Source: Ceratopteris richardii
Lineage: Eukaryota; Streptophyta; Polypodiopsida; Polypodiales; Pteridaceae
Direction of reading: 5' to 3'
Length of the DNA stretch: 64,000 nt
Assembly (NCBI GenBank): GCA_020310875.1
Contig: CM035432.1
Location: 91,231,018-91,295,017, forward strand
Both the position numbers and the translations under genes were made by a program. Below, piece by piece: positions 11,101 to 23,269 of this stretch. The notes below the pieces were generated by a model that saw only the letters and a program-made list of their open reading frames with translations, searched no databases and was not told the origin of the DNA. The first letter of the stretch is position 1. Each line of letters starts with the position of its first letter.

Positions 11101-12190
11101 CTTCTGGCCTATCTCTACTTCTGTCTCTTTGAGCTCCATGGGCTTGGGATGCTCCAGCTCCAGGGTGACCATAGGACACGTTCGATCTTGGTTGGGGGAA
11201 AACAAATTCACCCTTCCAAGTATAAGCATGCTTGTCATGTTCTGTAACTACAAAGATCCTCTCTGTAGCGTGATCTAAGTAGGTCACTCTGCCTGGGCTA
11301 TCAGGATCTTTAAACTCATAGATCAGGATTGACCCTACATCATTTGGCCTATTTGATTTATACCTCCAAAAAGCTTCATCGGTCTCTTGGTTTAGGAGCA
11401 GATCTATACTCTTATTATCCTGGGGAACCCACTCAGGATTGAGGATTCTAGTAAGAACGGATTTCCCTCGAGGGGTCCTGGGCTCTCCTCCTACGTTCCC
11501 TTGTTCTAGGTCATCTATGTCTGTCTCAGGGATCACATTCCCGAATTCATCTGTCCTATCTAGGTGACTGGTGACTACGTATATGGTTCCTTCTTTATCT
11601 AGGTATGCTCCATTTTTGAACTTGACAGCTGGGCGTTCTAGTCCAATGGACTGGTCCGGGTTTTTAATCTAGACCACAGATCTTCCTAGGCCGTCCTCAT
11701 AGATGCTAGCACCTAATCGGTTGGCCCTAAGGTATTCCAGCTACGTCTTGTAGGGGCCTTCCACCCTATATAGATATGGCACACCTATACTTCCTGTAGG
11801 TCTGTCCATACCTTGAGACATCTCTGATTCACTAGTCTCAGAGCTAGGGTAATGCGAGTGGTGACTCAACTGCTGGGCCCAAGACCTAGCAGTATGATTA
11901 ACACTAGCCTCCGAAGACCTAAGACTTTGTCTATCCCTTACTAGATGCCGTCCTGATCTAAGGTTCATATGCCTATTTAAGTAGCCCCTATTTTGCCCAA
12001 GTACAACCTCGTTGCTGAGTTCTTTTGTATCAATTACTTGATTCCTTTTTATGTTGATTATCGTGTTTATGCTCTTGTCTGATATCACGTCGTCAGGAGC
12101 AATTGAGTGTTTTTTTTCCGTACTTTTAGGTTGATCGTTCCACGTTAGGTACTTTTCCTTTAAGTTATCGACAGTACAAAGGTTATGTTT
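8138..12190 (-). pseudogene. gag: Gypsy gag polyprotein with start of protease
   Basis: One frame runs from about 12,190, with in-frame TAGs near 11,741 and 11,669, to the TGA at 8138. The longest uninterrupted part is 1132 codons. A retrotransposon gag (capsid) domain lies at about residues 200-355 of that part (KSMKNYFDGTRDPYDHVAEF ... LTWFQPL ... GRRFRQYLERC). It is followed by a Gln/Tyr/Pro-rich region and three CX2CX3HX4C zinc knuckles (CYTCGGDHMENVC, CYKCQGDHLIHDC, CQECGKEHLLRDC). A basic coiled coil, a Pro-rich stretch (near 9180-9260) and finally the protease (AILDSGAG near 8240) complete it. No ATG is evident near the frame start, so the initiation site is unresolved. The length is far above typical gag. 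Confidence 0.9.
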
Positions 12191-12249
12191 CTAGCTTGAA
12201 CTTGAGCTTTTAGGTAGTTTTCAACTTGAATACTGCCTATCGTCGCCCT

Positions 12250-12630
12250 GGTTTACTTCTAGCACTATTCGTACTTAGCCTGAGCTAGGAATTGACAGAG
12301 GGTGTTGAGAGTATTCCGACCTTACTTGTTGATCCCTTGCTTTATGATGCTCAAGAACCCGCTTCTCAAGCTGCAAAGAAACCCTTGCCTTGGATGCTCT
12401 CAATTGCTCTCAATGGACCTGTGAAAGTCCCAAAATTAGCTCAAGACTTAAACTCAAATAACAGACAGATCACGTTCATGCATGTAATGTGGATATCAAT
12501 TATGTTCCTGTCTTTATTGCAAACAATTCTAGAGATCCCTTGGTTTTGTTCCCCCTAGGTATGGTATTTGATACACAGGATTTTTCTCAAGACACTCCTG
12601 TAAGGACCTCACAAATTCACTAATTGCTAG
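12250..12630 (+). pseudogene. Unidentified coding-like fragment antisense to the gypsy leader
   Basis: On the plus strand a frame reads ESIPTLLVDPLLYDAQEPA, PLPWMLSIALNGPVKVPKL and NNRQITFMHV. By one frameshift near 12,485 it continues as VDINYVPVFIANN, DPLVLFPLGMVFDTQDF and ends at a TAA near 12,620. The composition is protein-like across the shift, which is unlikely for a random leader. I recognise no family. It could be the remains of a captured or older element, or a reverse-strand ORF of the gypsy family. Confidence 0.35.
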
Positions 12631-12693
12631 ACCAATATGCCCAAAAACTATCCCCAAAACTTGGAATAAAACCCTAATTTTTTTGGCCGAAAA

Positions 12694-13292
12694 GCCTATC
12701 AATCGCGATCGACAGGTCTGTCAATCGCGATTGACAGAGGTGTCCGTCGGGGCTTGTCGATCGCGATCGACACGTCAATCGCGATCGACAGTGTCAATCG
12801 CGATCGACAGTGTCAATCGTGATCGACAGAGTCGATCGTGGGTCCTGTCAATCGTGATCGATGGTGTCAATCGCGATCGAGACGTGTTCCGGGATTTTCA
12901 TCATAAATTCAGTCGATCGGGGCTGTGTCCGTCGCGATGGACATATGGCAACGCGTGAAATTCAGTCAATCGCCAAAATTCAGTCGGTCGCAATCGACGG
13001 TGTCAATCGCGACTGAAAGAGGTATTGGTCGTGGCTGTCGATCGCGATCGATGGTGTCAATCGCGATTGACAGGGTCAGTCGGTCGCGATCGACAGATCT
13101 GTCGATCGCGATTGATAGAAGTTGTCGGTCGTGGGTGTTAGTCGCGATCGATGGTGTCAATCGTGATTGACAGAGGAACACGGAATTTTTTAACTGTTTT
13201 TAGTGATTTAGCATGTGCTCATCATGTAGATTATGGTGGTGCACTTTGTTTTAACAAATGGGCAGTTTTTCTGTCGATCGCGATCGACAGAC
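12694..13292. repeat. Palindromic CGATCG/TCGCGATCGA tandem array
   Basis: A run of imperfect units of about 15-25 bp built on TCAATCGCGATCGACAG, with cores CGATCGCGATCG, GATCGTGATCG and similar. The main block is 12,694-13,180 and one clean copy, CTGTCGATCGCGATCGACAG (20-bp palindrome), is at 13,270-13,289. Many units are self-complementary, so the RNA leader or single-stranded DNA could fold into a series of hairpins. Variation among units is mostly C-to-T or G-to-A (e.g. TCGTGATCG). Confidence 0.85.
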
Positions 13293-13647
13293 TTCGGCGA
13301 CACAGAGACAGTTTCGTGATGTTTCATATCTGCATGGAGTGTTGGAGATGATGATGCAGCAAGTACCTGCAAGAAAGCTCAAGAAACACGCAAAGACAAC
13401 GCACACAATATCGCTCTCTCGCTCTCTCTCACAAGTGGAATGAGGGAAATGAGGTGGAGAAGGTGATATGATCAAAAACTGAAAATTTTTGCGATGATGG
13501 AGATGGAGATCAGATATGGTGAGGATGAAGATGGTGATGATGGTGGTGAGGTAAGAAAGAGAAAAATAAGAAGAGTAAAGAAATTACCTACAATGCCAAC
13601 GTCTCGAATCTACATCTTACCATCACACGCTCGTCCTCAAAGCTCGA

Positions 13648-13665
13648 TCCCCGACAACGGCGCCA
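13648..13665 (-). promoter_or_regulatory. Primer-binding site, tRNA-Asp type
   Basis: On the minus strand the sequence is TGGCGCCGTTGTCGGGGA, directly downstream of the 5' LTR (separated by a few bases). This is the plant Tat/Athila-type PBS with one C-to-T difference from the usual TGGCGCCGTTGCCGGGGA. It primes minus-strand cDNA synthesis. Confidence 0.85.
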
Positions 13666-13670
13666 AAATT

Positions 13671-14377
13671 TGTTGTAGCTCAGTGATGAGTAGCACCTCC
13701 TTTAATGTCAATCCGAGAAGACGTGAGGATGGTATGATGACCTCGAGCAAGTGAAGGCACAAGTGCGTGAGTGAGAAGCACACTAACATGCACACACATA
13801 CAAACACACGCGCACTCAAGGTAAGACAAAGAGAGAGACAATGGAGTTCTTTTAGATTGCTTCCAAAGTGCTCATACAAGTTTAGATCAATTACAAGCTA
13901 GCCTAAAAAATGAGCTCTCTAGCTCTATTTATAGTTTTTGACTAGGTTTTGGCCGTGTCCAGACCTAGTGTCCGGCCTAGTTAAAAATTAGGTTCTAGGG
14001 CCTATTTGAAGACTCAAACGAAGTCTTAAAATTATGAAAATTGGTAGGTAGCTACTTCGAATGCTCCTCAAGCTCAAGGACTCCTTGGCTTGCACAAAAT
14101 GGAGCTACAAAAATATGAAATGGTATCTACAATGGCTTTTAGTGATGAAAATCACTATTGTTGTAGGGATTTCTTCTAACGATTTGACATACATATCTTC
14201 GAGCTCCCTACTTGCTCCTTCTCCTTGTGTGTCCACCTCTTTGATATGCTTTAGTGTCCTGAAAAAATATTGGCCTACTTGCCAGATCATCGTTGACTAC
14301 TCTGTCTGCTTGTGCCTTCTCTTCTCTCTGACTCCCTCCGTAAGCTTCCTTGCCTTGTGAGTCCTTCAGTTCCAACA
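13671..14377 (-). repeat. Gypsy 5' LTR (outer end tentative)
   Basis: The inner end is fixed by the PBS: on the plus strand the LTR begins TGTTGTAGCTCAGTG at 13,671, so on the minus strand it ends in CTACAACA. The outer end is placed at TGTTGGAACTGAAGG (minus, from 14,377), just before a hexanucleotide microsatellite, giving about 707 bp. The second LTR is not in the window, so the outer end is a guess from the TG...CA rule. Confidence 0.5.
13926..13933 (-). promoter_or_regulatory. TATA box of the gypsy LTR
   Basis: TATAAATA on the minus strand (context ACTATAAATAGAGC) is a textbook plant TATA box. It lies about 255 bases before the LTR end, so transcription would start near 13,900 and run toward gag. 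Confidence 0.6.
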
Positions 14378-14382
14378 TATAT

Positions 14383-14526
<144 letters not shown>

Positions 14527-16759
14527 TTCATCACTTGTAGATTCCATGTCTACCCATCGATGGTCTTCGTCATTTGCGTTTTCCTTTCCTGTGCTACTTC
14601 CTTCACTTGAATGAGCTTCATTCCTTGTCCTTCCATGCCAAGCTGATGTAGTACTCTCCTCTGATGGTGTGCTTGAAGTGATTGGACCACTTATCTCCAT
14701 GCTTTGTTGTTGCTCTTTGAACTTCTTCTTGGTGTCATATGCATCGTCAACCTGTAACACATCTTTGCTACCATACCAAGGCATCAACTCATCAAATATT
14801 ACATCCCTAGATACCTTAATCTCTTTGGTGAAAGGGTTATAGCATCTAAAACCTTGTTGCTCTGAAGAATATCCAAGAAATATACACCTATCCGCCTTCG
14901 GGTCTAAATTGTGTCTCAATTCTTGAGGTATGTGAACATAACACACACAACCAAATACTTTGAGATGTGAAAAATTGGGTTTCTTACCACACCAAGATTC
15001 ATAAGGTGTAACTCCATGTACTCCTGAGGTTGGACACCTATTCATAATGTATATGGCTGTATTTGTTGCATCAACCCAATAAGAGTTAGGAACATTCATT
15101 TCATTTAACAAAGATCTAGCCACTTCTGCTATGTATCTATTCTTCCTTTCTGCCACCCCATTTTATTGAGGTGTATACCTGCAAGTGAATTGCCTTTTGA
15201 TGCCATGGTCATGTAGAAAATCTGAAAATTCATTTGAAAAATACTCTCCCTCTCCATTCGATTTGAGAGTCCTTATATACTTCCCTGTTTCCTTCTCCAC
15301 TAGGTTTTTGAACCTCTTGAAGTGGTAGAACAACTCTCACTTTGACTTCATGCAATACATCCAAAGAAACCTTGAATGATCATCTATAAATGTGAAAAAA
15401 TTTCTATTACCTCCAATTGATGGATCCCTTGTAGGTTCCCATACATCTGTGTGTATGAGATTCAACACTTCATTGCTCACATGTGCTCGCTTCTTGAATG
15501 GCAATCTGCTTTGTTTTCCTAATTGACGAGCATGGCACAAATGTTGCATATTTTGAGATGTACTATCAGGTAGACCACTCACCAAGCCGTTCCTTTGCAT
15601 GTCCTTCATCCTTTGTAAGTTTATGTGCCCAAATCTTTTATGCCATAAGTCGATTTTTGCAATCTGTTTATTTCCAATTGACAAGTAGACAGTGTGAGGG
15701 GTTGATGGCTTTACCTCCATGATGAAGAGTCTTCCTTGCTTCTTTCCTTTTGCTATGAGCTTATAGTCCTGCATGGGGTCTTCAACAAAACATCCTTTCT
15801 CATTGAACCTCACCTCATAACCTCTTTCAACCATTTGACCTACCGAAACCAAGTTTTTTGTGATGGTTGGCACATGCAACACATCCTTCAACAGCTTGGA
15901 TCTTTGAGATCCATTCAATGCAACATCTCCCACATGTGTAATCTTGTCCTCAGTGTCATCCCCTGTCTCTACATGTCCTTGAGTTATGGGTGAATGTAAA
16001 TTAAAGAAAACATCTTTATTGCAACTCATATGGTTGCTACAACCACTATCAATGTACCATGTAAAATCTTAATTGAATCTTTCACTTGAACAATACATCA
16101 TAAGCAAGTTCTCATTTTCTGAATTTGTTGAAGTACTAGCATAATTACCTTGGTTCATTCTTTATCCTTGATTGCCTCCTCCTTTGTTCCAACAATCTCT
16201 TGCATAATGGCACAGTTTTCCACAATTGTAGCATTCTCCATTGGATGCTTCTCTTCCATGTGATCTTCCTCCTCTTCCTCTACTCCTTCATCTTCCTCTT
16301 GATCCATAGCTTTGGTTGGAGCCTTCTTGGTTGCTTGAGCTTGATCTTGACCTTCCTCTCCCTCTGCCTTGGGAGTTTTGTCCACCTCTTTTGCCTTTGC
16401 CTCTACCTGCATAGAAAACTTGGGCTTGGCTGCCCTTTGATTGTGAACCTCCTTGGTTCATCTCCTCAGTCACCATCAATGTGACTAATTTGATCGAATT
16501 CTAGTAGGGAATCCCTCACATAAACTGATGTGGTGAATGCTTTCCACCTTTCATCCTCTCTAGCCATTGAGAGTGTGTGCAACAAGATCATTGTCTTCGA
16601 TTGGGCTCCCAATTGAGCCTAAAGCATCTGAAAGTTCCTTAACCTTCAAGATGTACTCATTTATGTTAGTACTTGGTGATTTCCTAAGATTATTCAGCCC
16701 ATTCTTGAGCTAAATCTTACTTTCCTTGGTTGATGAAGAGTACAATCTCTCCAAGGTCT
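14527..16759 (-). pseudogene. Copia element A: gag C-terminus, protease, integrase; RT/RNase H absent
   Basis: Minus-strand order is as follows. A gag remnant lies at about 16,755-16,490 (KVKELSDALGSIGSP). An Arg/Gly-rich tail and a CX2CX4HX4C knuckle (CYNCGKLCHYARDC, near 16,210) follow, then protease ([10 protein letters not shown] near 16,035). The GAG-pre-integrase region reads LWHKRFGHINLQRMK, and the integrase shows IHTDVW, TFIDDHSR, SNGEGEYF and NGVAERKNR. The integrase tail ends in FGCVCYVHIP and GFRCYNPFTK. In-frame stops near 16,287, 16,165, 16,068, 15,337 and 15,163 break the frame. The element stops at the microsatellite, so the RT half is lost. Confidence 0.88.
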
Positions 16760-16850
16760 CCTAAGGTATTCTATAGTGATGGGGATGATTATTGCATGAT
16801 GGCCACATGGCAACACTAGACCATTGTAGATCATTATAGAATACCTTAGG
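16760..16850. repeat. 16-bp perfect inverted repeat at the A/B junction
   Basis: CCTAAGGTATTCTATA at 16,760-16,775 and its exact reverse complement at 16,835-16,850, separated by 59 bases. The left arm touches the end of the copia A gag remnant. Copia B begins about 100 bases to the right. Confidence 0.85.
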
Positions 16851-16949
16851 GTATCCCTCAAGCTTGGGACCTTGGCTAGCTAGCCCTTGTCCCTCAAACA
16901 CATGGACTCATCCCTATGGATCAATGTCATGATCCTTGTGGATCAATGT

Positions 16950-18478
<1,529 letters not shown>

Positions 18479-19090
18479 ACTTGGATTATATAACCTTTAA
18501 CTGTTTTTATTAAGGTCATAGATAATGAATATCCATTTATCTACCTTTGGATCTAATTTGCCTTTGGTTTGTGAAGGTATGTGTGCATATGTTATTAACC
18601 CAACAATTCTGCAATGATGAGGGCTAGGTCTTCTTGCATTCCATGCTTCCTAAGGTGTCATCCCATCTAATGCTTTTGATGGGAGTCTATTTATCATATA
18701 GGTGGTTGTGGATACAACCTCTGTCCATAAGTAATTGGGAAACTTCTTCTCATTTAGCATTGACCTTGCAGCCTCCATTATGGTTCTATTTCTTCTCTTT
18801 GTCACTGCATTTTGCTCTAGGATATACATGGCTGTAATCTCTCTTTTGATTCCTCTCTCTTGGAGATAAGAATCAAAGTCATGGGAAAAATATTCTCCCC
18901 CATGCATCTGACCTTAGCTTCTTCAAAGTCTTACCTATTTGATTTTCTACAAGTGCTATATATTTCTTGAAACAAGAGAACACTTCATCTTTATGATTCA
19001 TAAAATAAGTACTGTCCATTTGCTACAACCATCAATGAATGGCACATAATACCTAGATCTAGAGATTGATGGATCCTTTCTTGGCCCCCA
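18479..19090 (-). pseudogene. Copia B integrase, part downstream of the copia C insertion
   Basis: The minus strand resumes directly after the copia C LTR with WGPRKDPSISRSRYY. It then reads [53 protein letters not shown] and SKALDGMTP. The NGVAERRNR box has changed to NAVTKRRNR, so the catalytic Glu is replaced by Lys. Several stops and small indels are present. Together with 24,400-25,996 it forms one element split by copia C. Confidence 0.9.
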
Positions 19091-20229
19091 TGTGGAGAAT
19101 TAGTTCTCCTATGTGCATCAAAAACGTGTAGTGACTCACCCTTGTATGTTCATCACTTGGACAAACAACTACACCTTAGATAGCTTGCTGCTCTCAATAC
19201 AAAACTCAAATAGCCTTGTGCCTTTAGTAAATCAAAGTAGAGAAAGAGAGCTTTCTAAAAAGATATAAATAATGTAATTTGGACAAGTTTTGATTAGGAA
19301 ATGCAACTAATGAATATGAACTACCTATCTACACAAGTATGCTGAAGAATTGAACTTCACTCTCAGACTGATAACTCACTGAATATATATATTCTTTGAG
19401 GAAGATATTTGAGATGGAGAAATTTCACAGAAATATCTTTCCAAGAAGCTAAAAAGAAAATAATTTGGATGAGTTTTGGTCAGGAAACTCAACTAATCAA
19501 AATAGACCATCTCTGCACACAAGTATACTGAGAAACTAGACTTCACTCTTTGATGGATATCTCATAGAATATAAATCCTTTGGATGAGATATTTGAGATA
19601 GAGATAGAACATGCAAAGCACTTTCCAAGGAGCTAAACAACCAAGTAATTTGGATACGTTTGGGTTGGGAAACATTACCAACCAAAATAGATTACTTGTC
19701 TATACATGTATGCTAAAAAATTGGACTTAAATCTTTGACTGATATCTCATAGAATATATAAGATTTAAAGGAGATATTTGAGATGCAGAAAATAAACTAG
19801 ATAAGATTTCCAATGAGTGTTTAAAGACAAGAAATGGTTACATATACACTGAGATATGATCTTCACAAGAGAGCTGTGTATAAAATGATGTGCGGCTAGA
19901 AGGAGTCAATCGGAAGACAAAATGACAAAATCACTAGATATGACTATAGGGAGTTCTTGTCTCTTTCTCTCCTTGTTTAAAACGTGCTCCCACTCCACTT
20001 TTATAACCAATGAGCATGTGAAGAAGTTTGTGCCTCCTTCTTAACTCACCATTTTGCCTACTACATGCCACTTACTACAAGGCAGATATTGTATCTTTTA
20101 CTCATCATGAATTTTGACTAGACTTTTTTTTCTTTTTTTCTTTTCTCTTCTTTTCCTTTACCTTTGTATTTGGTAAATTTATCGAAGCATGGCTCATGTG
20201 AAAATGAGCTTGTACATTTATCTTCAACA
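19091..20229 (-). repeat. Copia C 3' LTR
   Basis: About 1.13 kb, TGTTGAAG...CCACA on the minus strand. It contains three diverged tandem sub-repeats of about 185 bp starting near 19,251, 19,437 and 19,621. Each begins CTTTC(C/T)AA and ends with GAGATATTTGAGA-type sequence. Confidence 0.92.
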
Positions 20230-21519
20230 CTCCCCCTCAAGCTCATTTGGGAGTTATCTTCAATCATGTCCTGCAAATTTATCACATCCTTGAGACCTTT
20301 GAGTTTAGAAGCATCCAAGAACTTTGTATGCATATCTACAACCTGCTCTTTGGTTTTGATGAACTTTATCTCCACATCTTTGCTCAATACCTTCTCCCTT
20401 ACATAATGGTAGTGGACCTCTATGTGCTTGCTCCTTGCATGAAACATAGGATTGCTTGCCAAGTAAATAATTGACATGTTGTCACCGTATATAGGGATGG
20501 TTCCAACTTGCACTTCAAGATCAGCCAAAAGCTTTTTAATCCACATTGCTTCACATGTGGCAAATGCTAATCCTCTATATTCAGCCTCCACAGATGAAAG
20601 TGCAACAATAGGTTGTTCCTTTGAGCTCCATGTGATAGGTTTGCTCCCTATCATGAACACATAACCTAATGTTGATCTCCTATCTTCCTTTGAACCTGCC
20701 CAATTAGCATCGCTAAAGCCTTTGACCTGCAATTCTTCATCAAACTTGTAAAATAAAGCATGATTAACTGTATGATTTATGTATCTCAACACTCTCTTGG
20801 ATGAATTTAAATGTTCACTTGTCGGGGCTTGCATAAACTGAGGAAGTACACCAACAACATAAGATAAATCAAGTCTTGTAATGTTTGCATAGATTAATGA
20901 TACTACAATGCTTCTGTATGTCGTTACATCTTCCAATAGTTCTCCATCATTTGAGAAAATCTTTGTATTTGCATCCATGGGTTGAGTGGGTGGTTTCCAT
21001 TCACTCATTCCAAATTTGAAAAGAACATCCAACAAGTACTTCCATTGCATCAAGTACATGCCACTTTTTCCATAAACAACTTCAATTCCTAAAAAATATT
21101 TCAGCTCTCCAAGATCTGAAATTTTAAACTCCTTATGAAGCTTCCTTTTGATATTTTTAATCCCTGTAACATCATTTCCTATTATGATGAGGTCATCGAC
21201 GTATATGCAAATATATACCTCTATTTTCTTCCTTCTTCATGTACAATTAAGGATATGCACTACTTGGGTTGTATCCACACTTAGTTAGATATTCCACCAA
21301 TCTCTGATTCCATGCTCTTGGTGCTTACTTCAAGCCATAAAGTGCCTTTTTCAACCTACAAACAAAGTCTGGATGTTTTTCATCTTCAAATCCAATTGCT
21401 TGACTCATGTATACCTCTTCTTGTAGTTCTCCATTGAGAAAAGCATTTTGGATGTCAAGTTGATATAATGGCCATCTCCTTGAAGCACCAATTACTATTA
21501 ATGGTTTGATTGTTCGCAT
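20118..21519 (-). pseudogene. Copia C reverse transcriptase and RNase H
   Basis: From 21,519 the sequence gives QLDIQNAFLNGELQEEVYMS and LKKALYGLK. After frameshifts, CIYVDDLIIIGND (intact YVDD, near 21,200) appears in another frame. The main frame 21,059-20,118 then carries QPMDANTKIF and the RNase H motifs FSDANWAGS, VALSSVEAEYR and IYGDNMSIIYLA. The last codons run through the polypurine tract about 37 codons into the LTR before stopping. Confidence 0.9.
20230..20240 (-). promoter_or_regulatory. Polypurine tract of copia C
   Basis: TTGAGGGGGAG on the minus strand directly before the 3' LTR start TGTTGAAG. It is the expected primer for plus-strand cDNA. Confidence 0.85.
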
Positions 21520-21540
21520 CTTTGCAACATGGCTGAAAAC

Positions 21541-22830
21541 TCAATCATAGTCTATGCCTTGTGTTTTTTTAAATCCTCTTGCAACTAATCTAACTTTATA
21601 TCTAGCTAGTGAACCATCAGCATTCCTCTTTACTTTAAAGACCCATTTGTTTGGAACAATCTTCATACCTTCTTTCGTTGGCACTAGCTCCCATGTGTGA
21701 TTATCTTTGAGAGCTTTGATCTCCTCTTTCATAGCTTGCTTCCATTCCTTTTGTGTGCAAGCTTCTTCATATGTCTCAGGCTCTTTGTCTTTGATAACTT
21801 GCATCATGTATGCAAAATGTTTTGCCATGAAACTATCATAACTCCGCCTTTGAGTTGGATACCTGGTCCTTGAAGATCTTCTTTCATTGCCTCTAGAAAG
21901 TTGCTTCTTTAACCTATTAAGCTTTACCTTCGGAGTGATTACCTCTTCATATTCTTCTACACTTGCATCTATCTCATTATTTGGAGTAGCACTTGCTTCT
22001 TCGGCTCTACTATGAGCTGAATTTGGAGACAAAGAATGACTCCCCCTCCATGTTGAACATTCTTCATTTGATGTAGACACCTCTAGACCTAAAACCCTTG
22101 TTCTTGATTGTTGAACTTCTCTTTGATTTGTTCCTGCATAATCATCACAATCTTCTTCAAGAATCTTTTCCTTTCCTTTATCTTCATACCATGGCCTTAG
22201 TTCATCAAAGAGGACATCTCGCAAGAGTCTTAATTCCTTTGTTCTAGGGTTGTAACACTTGTATCCTTTTTGCTCCATCAAGTAGATGATCAAAATGCAT
22301 TTTTCTGGCCTTGGTTCCATCTTTGTTCTAACTTCTTGTGGAATGTGAACAAAGCAAACACATCCAAACACTTTGAGGTGTGTAAGATCAGGTTTCTTAC
22401 CAGAATATACCTCCTCTAGAGTCAAGTGATGTATTTCCAATGTTGTGCACCTATTCATCAAGTAAATGGTGGTTGTGGTAGCTTCAACCCAATAGTACAA
22501 TAGTACCTTCATCATGTTGAGCATGCATCTTGCAATTTCAACAATTTTCCTATTTTTCCTCTCAGCTACTCCATTTTGGTGTGGTGTATACCTACAAGTA
22601 AACTGCCTTTTGATCCCATTCTCTTGTAGAAAATCTAAAAATTCTTTAGAGAAATATTCTCCTCCACCATCGGACCTTAAGGTTTTGATAGAACTTCTTG
22701 TTTCTTTTTCAACTTCAACTTTGAATCTTTTGAATATAGAAAACACTTCTGATTTTTGCTTCATACAAAACAACCATACCTTTCTTGAGTGATCATCAAT
22801 GAAGGTGACACAAAATCTATTACCAGACAT
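21541..22830 (-). pseudogene. Copia C integrase and RT amino part
   Basis: It reads [35 protein letters not shown] (second catalytic Asp), PHQNGVAERKNRKI (catalytic Glu), the tail FGCVCFVHIPQEVR and YNPRTKELRLLRDV, then the RT start HTWELVPTKEG and ARGFKKTQGIDYD. A TGA at 21,541 ends the frame at the point where FSPVAK should follow. This is a 430-codon uninterrupted frame, the best-kept part of this element. Confidence 0.92.
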
Positions 22831-23255
22831 TCATGCCTCTTGGTTGGTCCCCATACATCTGTATGTATCAATTCTAAGACATTTGGGGCCACATAATTTC
22901 TCCTCTTGAATGGTTGCCTCGTTTGCTTTCCTAGTTGAGAACCTTCACATAGCTGATGTAGTCCAATGCCATTAAATTTTGGAAGACCTCTTACCACTTC
23001 ATGTTTTCTCATAACCTGAATCAATATACCATTTTTTGTCATCTTCACAAGAGCTTCTATACTCATGTCTCATTGCAAGTAGTGTGTCCTTGCTTCCTTC
23101 ACTTGAGGTGCCTGCATACTTGCTTTGGCTCCTTTGATTGCCTCTATTTGGTCTTCCATTCTTCAACCAACAACTACTAGCATAGTGTCCTACTTTACCA
23201 CAATGATAGCATGTTATAAGTTTATGATCTATTGATGAAGCTTCACACCAAGTTT
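22761..23255 (-). pseudogene. Copia C gag/protease remnant
   Basis: Directly after the PBS the frame already shows the gag zinc knuckle CYHCGKVGHYASSC and, about 65 residues later, WYIDSG. Then it jumps to VRGLPKFNG and the pre-integrase Cys segment CEGSQLGKQTRQPF, ELIHTDVWGP. The capsid domain and most of the protease are deleted. The protease Asp-Ser-Gly is kept but its partner strands are missing. Confidence 0.85.
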
Positions 23256-23267
23256 GCTCTGATACCA
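23256..23267 (-). promoter_or_regulatory. Primer-binding site of copia C, tRNA-Met type
   Basis: TGGTATCAGAGC on the minus strand, immediately after the 5' LTR end CCACCA. Confidence 0.9.
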
Positions 23268-23269
23268 AT

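Larger units (their letters stand above)
12191..13647 (-). other. Untranslated leader between PBS and gag of the gypsy element
   Basis: About 1.45 kb with no sense frame. It contains the CGATCG palindrome array (12,694-13,292) and a stretch at 12,250-12,630 that looks coding on the opposite strand. The remainder around 13,300-13,640 is A/G-rich low-complexity sequence (GAAGATGATG-like repeats on the plus strand). Confidence 0.6.
1..14377 (-). mobile_element. Ty3/gypsy retrotransposon, left part outside window
   Basis: Reading on the minus strand the order is LTR, PBS, leader, gag, protease, RT, RNase H, integrase, a second protease-like domain and a long extra ORF that runs off the left edge. 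The PBS is of the tRNA-Asp type used by Tat/Athila-like plant elements. The gag-pol frame is broken by single in-frame stops near 11,740, 11,670, 8138, 7084, 6547, 6148, 5263 and 3832 and a frameshift at the RT active site, so this copy cannot encode its own movement. The 3' LTR and target duplication are outside the window. The lineage is inferred from the PBS and domain order only. Confidence 0.9.

Noticed and set aside
12683..13181. Frames through the CGATCG array on both strands, and a first impression of a CRISPR-like array
   Set aside because: There are no constant repeats with unique spacers; the units themselves are degenerate palindromes, and the host is eukaryotic.
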